In this document: in pieces, positions 49,006 to 58,656 of the stretch | How the letters are laid out: the number at the start of each line of letters is the position of its first letter | How positions within the stretch are numbered: position 1 is the stretch's first letter | Assembly (NCBI GenBank): GCA_963921425.1 | Contig: OY992840.1 | Coordinates: 3,660,501 to 3,724,500 of the forward strand | Origin: Dryas octopetala | Lineage: Eukaryota > Streptophyta > Magnoliopsida > Rosales > Rosaceae | Direction of reading: 5' to 3' | DNA length: 64,000 bases | Notes under the pieces: model-generated | What the model saw: the letters and a program-made list of their open reading frames with translations, nothing else | Told to the model about the DNA's origin: nothing | The model's database searches: none | Translations under genes and position numbers: made by a program

Positions 49006-49321
49006 TGCATTAGTCACCTCTTTCTCTCTCTTTTTAGGTTCAATTTTCTTCATTTTTATAATTTTGCAATTTATTATGATTTTATACAACAGGAAAAGGG
49101 TAGAAGCCAAATAACAAACTTAGAGGCTTATAGTTATTGTTTTGCCCTGTTTGTATCCCTTCCCCTTTCCAATGCAGTAGCCTCCCTTGATTTTCCGAGA
49201 AAATCCTTCTGCTGTTTAAAATTTTGGGTAGGCAATGCATTGCTGATTTGATAAATGTATTTGAGCTTTGGCATTTACTTATTTACATTTACATGGTGCC
49301 ACTCTCTCCATGTTTATACAG

Positions 49322-49599
49322 AATTATGGTTCTCTCGATTCCATTGAACTTGGAAAAGTTATTTTGGAGAAGGACCGAAACGTACTTGACGCTACAATTG
49401 TGTCAGAGATTGACCGGACCATGAGGAAGCATGTTGATAGTTTACTACATGTGTTGGAAGGGGTTAGTGCATGACTAACACAACTAGAGCGTAGAACCCG
49501 TCACCTTCAGAATCTGTGGATGATTTGAAGACATCTGTGGGAAACAATCATGGGAACTGTGATGGAAAGATGAGACAGTTGGAGAATATTCTTAGAGAT
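49322..49599 (+). pseudogene. Captured fragment: DUF1421/FLOE-like protein exon
   Basis: After an acceptor (tatacag) the frame reads NYGSLDSIELGKVILEKDRN, then SEIDRTMRKHVDSLLHVLEG and VSA, a TGA where the family has Arg, and TQLERRTRHLQN. The reading then slips by one base to DDLKTSVGNNHG and KMRQLENILRD before a GT donor. This heptad-like sequence matches my memory of the N-terminal coiled region of plant DUF1421 proteins (the FLOE family of seed condensate proteins). The stop and frameshift mark it as dead. The name is from memory, moderately sure. Confidence 0.6.
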
Positions 49600-49771
49600 G
49601 TATGTTGCCTCTTTACCCTTCTTCTTGGTTTATCTGCTTTTGGTATTTTAGTAAAACATACGACTTCTGTTAATTTGAAATGAATTGCACTGTTACTTTT
49701 AGGTTTTTTTTGGTCTATGTGAGTGCAAAATTTTATTGAAGAAATGAGGAATTGTGGAAGTTCTTATATAG

Positions 49772-50161
49772 ATGGTTGTTTTTGGTGTTTTGGTGAATAG
49801 GCTATTTGACTACATTCAGGGGAAGAACAAGTATGAAGAGAAAATAGAGATGATTGCCTCAGTGCTCAGCGAAGTCTCACCAAGCGATGGACCCTTCTGT
49901 GAATCCTCATTCGTGGTGAGCTTCTATGTGCCGAAGAAGAACCAAGAAAACCCATCCCCAGTAGAAGGCTTCCACGTTCAAACATGGAAACCCACATACG
50001 AGGCAGTAAGACAATTCAGTGGGTTTGTATCCAACTCGAATGTCAAAGAAGAAGCTGCTGCGTTGCAGGCCAGTCTTGCATGCACAAGTTGGTCTGCTGC
50101 CATTGAGAAAAGCCATGGAGTTGATCATACTTCAGTTTATACTATTGCACAGGGTAAATGA
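49772..50161 (+). pseudogene. Captured fragment: SOUL haem-binding protein, open for 129 residues
   Basis: Reads FDYIQGKNKYEEKIEMIASV, LSEVSPSDGPFCESSFVVSF, YVPKKNQENP, QTWKPTYEAVRQFSGFVS and YTIAQGK, then TGA. This matches the middle of plant SOUL/HBP haem-binding proteins. The N-terminal region and C-terminal part (the PFEF...NEIWL end) are missing; the frame ends near a possible donor (G|GTAAAT). No internal stop interrupts the 129 residues, unlike the other two fragments, so capture may be recent or the piece is conserved by chance. Expression is unknown. Confidence 0.8.
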
Positions 50162-51089
50162 GAAATGTTGCATCAATTGTGAGCAATGTTAATTTGACTA
50201 CTGGTGCAAGCACAATGAGATGAATAAAAGAGGTGTAGAAGGGAAAACGACAATAGAGAAGAGAGAGGCGAAGAAGATGAATACGTACACAACATGATTG
50301 GTTCCCAAACAAAGCCTTTTGAGCACCACCCCCATTGATTCTTTTGAAAAACCTGGAACCCACATTAAGCAATGTTAATGTGAAATAATTCTAAAACTGT
50401 AGCTGCTCTCACATTTACTTCCTCTATAAATGTGAGCTGAATCCTGCTAATTCTTCATTAACTTTTTGCTGCTGTGAGAAATGTTGTGTGACTACTGTTG
50501 TAAAACTCTGCTTATAATTTACAAAGAATAAAAAGGTACGTTTACATTTTGTAGTAATTAACTGTATGGAATTGTGGTTAGTAAAGTTGCCTGAGTTTGT
50601 AACCACGTTGCCTGGGGTCCATACAATGGTCACAAAATCTCAACACAACTTGATAGAAATGCATACATCCATGTGTCAATATTGATCAGGATTGCAAATT
50701 GGTTTCATACCTAGAAAACCCCACACCTACAGGCTATTATGAGAATGGCTATTACTTTCTTTATTGCATAACAGTACAATCAAATTTTCGAAAATGCTAT
50801 GTTACAACAGCTTATAGAGATTTCAAGTTTACACGATAAATATACATTTTTTTTCCTTTTCAAAAATTCTCTCAAACCTATGTCGCATTTTACTTAAATG
50901 CATTATTAACTCACGCAATTTACATTCTTTTATGACAATTTGGTCGAATCAATTTGCTAAAAAAAAACATAAAAAGTCCATAGTATGACAAAAATATACG
51001 TATGCGCAATAGAAAGAGCCGTTTCACACTCACGAGAGCGAGTGCGGAGAGGCTAGATAGAATGCACAATAATAGATAGAATGTACGAC

Positions 51090-51157
51090 AAAAAATTAAC
51101 GTATGCACAATACAAAAAGCAAATTTGCACACGCGATAGCGCTTGCAGAGAGGCTAG
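51090..51157 (+). other. Helitron 3' terminus abutting Helitron 2
   Basis: tttgcacacgcgatagcgct then GCAGAGAGGCTAG, a decayed form of the 3' end found intact at 62790-62853. The next base starts the left-end sequence of Helitron 2. Confidence 0.7.
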
Positions 51158-54100
51158 TATATATAAAGCAAACACCTCCACTAGGTGAAATTTTGCGAAA
51201 TCTCACAAATATCCATGGTTACTTAACTTTGTTATAACATACAATTTTAATTCCATAAGGACAAATGAGTAAATCAAGCAACAGATCAATTCAACAAATT
51301 CATTTAAAAAAAAAAAATTAAATAGGATGCACTAAGAGACCACGTTCTTTTTTTTTCTTTTTTTCAAACCACGTTCTCTCTTTATTTATACAAGCTCTTC
51401 TTCTACAATTCTCTTTTTCTTGGTTTTCAATTTTATGGGTGGAGGTTTCTTAGATTTTATGATCAGATTCTCTTATTTCTATCATGAGATTTCTGGGATA
51501 CTGCTTCACCTCATGAAATTTCTATAGTTCTGTTTTGGTTTATGGATTTGTTCGACAACGGCGTCAAGTAAGCTATATAACCCCTTTGAACTTTTTATTC
51601 TTTTCTCTACAAAATAATTTAATTTGTGCGAATCTGAAAGCAAAATAATGGGTTTAAAGTTACAAATTAATGGGTCTTTGGTGGTGACAAGGATGGTGGA
51701 GAGACTATGGGAAGTGGGAGAGAATCAGAGAAAGGTTGGTGACTGAGATAGAGCTCCATTTGGGTTTGGAGAGCTTTCGGAGAGAAGAGAATATTGAGGC
51801 GTTGATTGGGTTTTGTGCGAATCTGAAAGCAGCGGAAGCAAAAATTGAAATTTGTAGTTGTGGTCATGCTCGGAAGAGAACGGCTGTGGCTTCTCATGTT
51901 AATTGTATTTCCTATTTTCATGGGTAATAACTTTTGTGTTGATAACTTTTCTTTGGATATGGTGGATATTTGAAATAATTTTTTAAAATTCAAGTTTACA
52001 TGATAAAATAACAGAATTTGACCATAAATATTCATATTACCCACATACCTTTCCCACTCTTAAAACAACGCTTGCTCCCAAACTCTCAACAAAACTTGAA
52101 TCCACTGTTATCCCCTCCTCTAAAGAAGACGCATCCATGTCTCAAGAATGTGAGGTATTCAACATCTTCTCTGTTTGGTATTTGTTTTGCCCACTGCTCA
52201 TGATGTTGTTTCTATTTTTTTTAATGGATCATGATGTTGTTTCTATTTTTTTTAATGGATCATGCTATTATATCACTACTTCTACACCTATCCTCTGTGG
52301 CTTATTTTTACCTTTGCCGATCTCTTTCATGACAAAATGGGAGAGATTTCAGAGTGTATGAACATGAGCAAGTGTGAGTATAATGTTGTTAATATAATTT
52401 GGGGAAAAATTTGAGCAAAAATGAGGATGTTCTCACATTTATTTAAGTGACTTTTTGTGTTTTCCAATTCGGTGAGTAGAGTATTTTTGTTTTCCCTTTG
52501 GTCAACAAGTTAGTGGAATTCTAATAAACTTGCATAGGAGTTTGTTCTTATTTTTTTTTTCTATTTAGATGTTAGTTGTTGAATGCCATTCGTACATAGT
52601 AAGGTTTTCCTTTCTACATGCATCATGAATGTTCTGCTAATCAGCAACATAGCTGCTAACTAACCAAATAAACAAAAAGTGACAAAAACATGAATATTCT
52701 AAACACTGAAAACTTTTGTTATATAATCCAATAAAAAAACAGGAGGCTATTGTTTGTATTTTTTATGTTTTTATTTTCTATACGTAAGTTTATTGTTTCT
52801 TTGAGTTCATCGTTTGCAGAAAAACGACAACATGGAGAACACAACAATTAAGGAAATGCAATGTCAGAGACATGTTTCATTGCTCTCCTCAGGTTTTAGC
52901 TATTCAATTAAAATTAAAATGAATACTAGCCATTTTGGTCAGTTGATTTTGAAAAAATGGCAAAAAAAGAAATCTGAACAGTATGTCATATTTATAATTA
53001 GATGACAAATAACTAAGTTTGTAATATCGAGTACGTAATCACATCTACTCAACATGCAGGTGGCGCAAAAATCAGGCATTAGCAGAGATTAGAACAGCCC
53101 CTCTCCCTCACCTCATTGACATCTACAACACTATTTGGCAAATTAGGTGTGTTTTTGTAAATGAAAAACAAAACTTATATACATGAAAAACAAACTTATA
53201 TTCATGGCGAGATTGTGAATATTCTGTAACAATTTCATTTCGTGAGTTTAGGAAGAAGATACATCGAAATCATATGGTTTTTCTAAATCAGGTATAAATG
53301 TTTATTAATTCATTCTAATTTTTATGCATTCTGTCCCATTTTTCTTAAACTAATTTAAAGTATAACTTATATTATTGTTACCTTAGTTTTACAAGCATCA
53401 TACTCGCCACTATGTGAGGAAGTTAAAGCACAAGATTAAGGTAACAATGAATACTCTACTTCAATGTCATTGACACAATGTTAAACTGTCAATATGAACA
53501 TGACATGCACATTGTTTTTCAGTACAGTTTTCTTCCAACAATTGGAGTAGGCATGATGCTATGGTTAAGCTATCCAATATAAAAGTATGTTATATGATTT
53601 TAAATAATTATTCCATCAATTGGTTGTTACGATTATTTTGATTTCGTATCATCTATTAATAGATTGACAAGCAAAACATGGAGGATCGAGTGAAAAGAAA
53701 TGGTTGGCGTGCGTGGCCTTGATGACTGCATGTGGATGTTATTTGCAGAATTTACATTTATGCCATATGCTTTAGACAATTGTTTTTTTCCCATGCAATA
53801 AAATAAAGGCTTCTTTTCATAAATATCATTTATCTTCTCCAATGGTGCTAGAAAATTAAACTAATATCATCAAATAACTAATTCATAAACCTTCATAACT
53901 TTAAATATATTTGAGAAACAAATCAAAAGTCAAATACAATTTTTTGCCTAATCCATTGCAATTTTTAAGATACACCCAAAAAAGTCTTTCACACACTCAT
54001 CTTAATTCTGCGCATCACATTTGAATTTCAAACTTCCATATTTCATAACACACTTTTTATATATTACCTTCATAATCTAGAATACATATTGGAATACAAT

Positions 54101-54332
54101 TAATAAATACGAAAAATAGGAGGAGAGAGTGAGGATGATGGTGTGATTTTACCTTCTCTGAGTGCAGCCCACCATAAATATTTGGGATTGTAGTCAATCA
54201 ACATGGTTGTCCTTATGCTAATTTTAAAGTACACCATGATATAAAAAACTTGACTGATAATTTTCCTTAAAAATAAAATGTACCCTAATTTTTTCACACG
54301 TCTTTATTTTATCCTTATTTTTTTTTTATAGG

Positions 54333-55980
54333 ATGAGTTCAACAGAATGGAGACAATCATTGAGTTCTTCACAATATCGCAATTATTTGGCTCGACGGCG
54401 GGATGCATCTCGAGGAAAGCGACCAATGGTTGATAATGTTTGTGATGATCAAATTGAGGCGGACACCAGTAATAGAGATCAATCATCCCCTAGTATTTTT
54501 TGTACGCTTAACTATTATTTATATATTTTTGGGATTCTTATTTAAAATAAGTTCATATATTGTTTACACTATTAAATAGCATTTTTATTATTATTCTTCT
54601 TTAATTATAATTTTTTAAGCATGAAAAGTGAAATTAAAATTATATAATACTCAAGTGTAATCATCAATTGGATAGAACGAGTTGGCGATGAAGGCCCAAG
54701 TTCAAAAGTTATGTCAAATCATGAGAATGAAGGTCAATATGCTTCTACAATGCATGTGAACCATATAACGCAGATGCCACGTTAAAATACGGAAACAAAT
54801 TTATTTGAACAGGTGGAGGATGAAGGCCCAAGCACAAGAGTTTTATCCAATTCTGGCAACAACATTGAGCAACTCTTAGAAGACGTTTGACTCATATAAG
54901 ATGAATGGCACGTTCGGGTACGTTGCGAATGGCCGACGAGGATAATCTAAATTCTGCTCCTAATGGTGGGTTATTTTTTGCATTGTTTTTAGTTTGAATT
55001 ACAATTCTTTCACTCAAAATTAAAAGTGAATTATTTAAAAGCAGAAGTGCCTAATAAAACAACGAATCGTAATGCGGGGCCAGGCAGCAATAGCGTATCT
55101 CGAGTTCAACGTAGGCCAAGAAAAAGGAGAAATCATAATTGTGCTAGAGATTATTGTGAGAGCATGGGAGTCCCAGGATGCCAATTACCTATACCAACCA
55201 TATGTTCAAAGTGCGTAGCACAATTATTTCATAATGAGACCTCCAATATGTGTTGTTGCAACGGAAAAGTTGCCTTGCCATGGATACCATCTCCGCCAAA
55301 AATGGTAACACTTTTCATAGACCAAACATCGGAGGGTAGACACTTGAGGCAAAATATTCGAGCCTACAATCATGTATTTGCCTTCACTTCAATGGGTGTC
55401 CATGTTGATGACATAATTAATATTGGAGGACGTGGAATTTATACATTTCGAGCACAAGGATCTATATATCATAAAATTGGTAGTCTTCTACCAATAGAAG
55501 GTAATAGACCGCGATTTCTACAAGCTTATATATATGATACCGAGCATGCAATTGAAAATCGGTTGGCTGAGAGTGATATTCTAGATAAAAGTGTGGTTGA
55601 AAAGATACAACGGATTCTTAATGAACATAATCTGTTCGCTCAGACATTACAACACTTAGGGCGACACCCACAGTTGCCAAATTGCAAACTCATCTTAAAG
55701 GAGCAACCAGCAAACCGGCCTCAATATAATTTACCATCTGCATCTCAGGTCGCTGCAATTATAATAAGCGGAAATGAAGCCACCAATCAAAATGGAAGAA
55801 ATTTCATCGTTCAGACAGCTCAAGGGCAACTTATAAATGTCCAAGACACGGCTGGATTCTATGATCCTTTACAGTATCCGTTGTTATTGTCGTATGGATT
55901 ATATGGATGAGATATTAATAGTCGTGACGATCGTGAAAGAGAACTATCGCCTTGCGACTATTATGCGTATATTTTACAGG
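54333..55980 (+). pseudogene. Helitron Rep-helicase gene, N-terminal part
   Basis: A first exon MSSTEWRQSLSSSQYRNYLA (54333 on) has the usual start of plant Helitron proteins, and is followed by introns and decayed exons. The long open block 55026-55910 carries a Cys-rich zinc-finger-like segment (CARDYCESMGVPGC, CSKCVAQLF, MCCCNGK) and the Helitron N-region (RAYNHVFAFTSMGVHVDD, YRAQG-like FRAQGSIYHKIGSLLP, QAYIYDTE). It breaks at a TGA just before DINSRDDRERELSPCDYYAY and an exon end near 55980. Confidence 0.8.
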
Positions 55981-56042
55981 TGCGTAAAGAAATAAAAACC
56001 ACCTAATTAATTTCTGAGAATTTTGAAATATAAACCCAAACT

Positions 56043-57626
56043 TTGATTTTGCAGATACGCGAGGATGATTCATCAGTTCTACTTCGAGGGGGTCGTCTTT
56101 TACAACAGTACGTTGTGGATAATTACGTGAAAATTGAATCACACAGACTTAGATGGGTACGTTCCCATCAAACAACACTTCGAGCTGAACTTTACCAAGG
56201 CTCAGGACTCTTTAAATGCAGGTGAAAATAATGCGGGTATGGATCTCTCTCCACAATCATAAATAAATATTATCTACCATGTAAGAAGTGTGCAAAGTAA
56301 TTACCAAACAAAAATTTTAATGCCATAGGTAACATCGGTCGCAGAACCATTTTGCCATCATCATTTGTTGGAAGCCCACATGACATGTATCAGCGGTACC
56401 AAGATGCAATGACTTTGGTTAAAAAATATGGGAAGCCTGATCTTTTCATCACAATGACATGCAACCCAAGTTGGGAAGAAATTAAAAGTGAATTACACCC
56501 TGGCCAAACGCCTCAAGATCGTCCTGACTTACTCACCAGAATTTTTCGAGCAAAATTTACGGACTTAAAGCAAGACATTGTGGATAAAGGGGTATTGGGC
56601 AAAGTTGTTGCACATGCTTATGTCATTGAATTTCAAAAGCGGGGCCTTCCTCATGTGCACATGCTTATTGTGTTAGATGAAAATGATAAGGTTCACAACC
56701 CAGATGATTATGACCACATTGTTAGAGCTGAAATACCGGACGAAGATGGAGAGCCGCAACTTTACAATGCAGTGTTAAAACATATGATACATGGTCCATG
56801 TGGAGTACAAAACCAACATTCTCCACGCATGAAAAATGACAGATGTAAAAGAAGTTACCCTAAATCCTTTGCACCCGTCACTATTTTAGGGAGTGATTCT
56901 TATCCAATTTATCGAAGATGAGGAGATCACATGTCCGTCCCTCTAGATCGACGTGGAACTGTAATGGTTGATAATAGTTGGGTTATTTCATACAATCCGT
57001 GGTTGCTTTTAAAGTATGATTGTCACATCAATGTAGAAATATGTTGCAGTATAAAAAGCGTCAAGTACTTATATAAGTATGTTTACAAAGGACCAGACAG
57101 AGTCGCCCTTGAAGTATAGCCAGATCCTATTAGAGACGAAATAAGGCAATTTGTCGATGCAAGATGGGTTTGTGCACCGGAAGCACTATGACATATTTTC
57201 AAATTTACCATGAATTAGATATGCCCATCAGTGTGGCGATTACAAATACATCTTCCGAACATGCAACAAGTCCAATATCAGGCTAATGACACTATAACAA
57301 ATATTTTGTCAAATGATGGATTATCAATGACAATGCTTACTGAATATTTCAGTCTGAATCGTACGGAAGTGGAAGCGAGAAGATATTTGTATCGAGAGAT
57401 GACTAAACACTATAGATGGATCAGTAAGGAGAAAATATGGACTAAACGGGTAGGCCTTCAAAGGGTTATTGGGAGGATATACACAGTCTCACCTTATGAA
57501 GGTGAAAAGTTTTATCTTCGCATCCTCCTTAATCATGTGAAAGGACCAAGATCATTCGAGGATTTACGAACTGTTGATGATGTAATGTGTCCCACGTTTA
57601 AGCAAGCAGCCGAAAGACGGGGTTAG
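56043..57626 (+). pseudogene. Helitron Rep (HUH endonuclease) part
   Basis: Domain that nicks and joins DNA in rolling-circle transposition. Reads LLQQYVVDNYVKIESHRL, then FVGSPHDMYQRYQDAM, KPDLFITMTCNPSW, and FQKRGLPHVHMLIVL with the metal-binding HVH at 56652-56660. The tyrosine motif SVKYLYKYVYKGPDR follows near 57058. Both catalytic motifs survive, but stops at 56919-56921 and 57117-57119 and further ones before 57230 break the frame. A frame slip lies near 56215. Confidence 0.85.
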
Positions 57627-57719
57627 CCAATAAAATCTTATTTCTTGATTTTCAAATGATTTGAATCAGAATTTTTTTTTTTTTAACTTTCTTAATGTTG
57701 TTGTGGTTTTTGTGTGTAG

Positions 57720-58656
57720 GTTTATTAGAAGAAGATGGCAATATTCAACAATGTTTACATGAGGCCTCTACTATGAGGATGCCATCAGCTTTATGAAGAT
57801 TATTCGTCACAATTTTGGTGTATTGTGAACCAACTGGTGTACGGAGATTATGAGACGAATTTTATCCATTCTTGATTGAAGATTATCCTTCTTCAAGAGA
57901 CGTAAATGATGTGTTCGTCGTCAATAGACTCTTGCGTGATTTAAACGAACTACTGGAGCAGTTTAACAAAAACATTTCACAATACGATCTTCCCCAAATG
58001 ACAAGTGATGTCGAAACAAGCTCAACGGAGCCGAGATGTATTCAAGATGAAATGTTGATTAGCATTCCACAAGGGGACCTCGATGCAATTGAGCGTCTAA
58101 ATGACGACCAAAAGTTTGCATTCAACACAATAATGAGCGTAGTTGACCATCATGAAAATTCAATATTCTTTGTGGATGGTTCAGGTGGAACTGAAAAAAC
58201 TTACTTATATCGTGCATTGTTGGCAAACTTAAGGAGATTAGGTCTAATAGCATTGGCAACAGCAACTTCTGGAATAGCGGCTACGATATTGCCTGGTGAG
58301 AGGACAGCCCATTCTAGATTCAAGATTTCACTAAACCCTGATGCATCATCAACGTGCTTTATTAGTAAATAATCTGATCTTGCAAAATTGATACAAAGGA
58401 CAACAACAATCATTTGGGATGAAGCCACAATGGCGCATCGTCATGCCTTTGAAGCATTGGATCGAACTTTCAGAGATATATTAGATCTCGATTTACCGTT
58501 TGGGGGGAAGATAATGATCTTTGGTGGAGATTTTCGACAAGTTCTTCCCGTAGTTCCGAAAGGGACCAAATCTGAACTAATTCAAGCCAGTGTGGTGAAA
58601 GCATCATTTTGGTCATAAATAAAGATTCTGAAACTCAAAGAAAATATGAGATCTAC
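57720..58656 (+). pseudogene. Helitron Pif1-type helicase, front half
   Basis: After a decayed stretch with stops, the frame reads ERLNDDQKFAFNTIM and Walker A GSGGTEKT (58178-58201), where the family has GGTGKT; one G-to-A change gives Glu for Gly. Motif Ia TATSGIAATILPGERTAHS, Walker B TTIIWDEATMAHR, GGDFRQVLPVVPKG and LKLKENMRS follow. TAA codons at 58370-58372 and 58616-58618 break it. The last codons run straight into the solo LTR. Confidence 0.88.

Larger units (their letters stand above)
48400..51157 (+). mobile_element. Non-autonomous Helitron 1 with three captured gene fragments
   Basis: The left end, TATATATAAAGCAAA...TAGGTGAAATTTT, matches the left end of Helitron 2 at 51158. The right side shows two Helitron 3' termini in tandem, each ending GAGAGGCTAG (at 51056 and 51157) after a GC-rich hairpin and the same lead (acgtatgcgcaatagaaaga, acgtatgcacaatacaaaaa). 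CTAG fits the CTRR end rule, and T follows the outer one. Inside are plus-strand fragments of three unrelated host genes and no Rep or helicase. It must have relied on an autonomous Helitron such as its neighbour. Confidence 0.75.

Noticed and set aside
51736-51927. 63-residue frame in the Helitron 2 leader as a captured gene
   Set aside because: Looks coding-like (charged, helical) but I could not match it to a family; noted only as possible capture.
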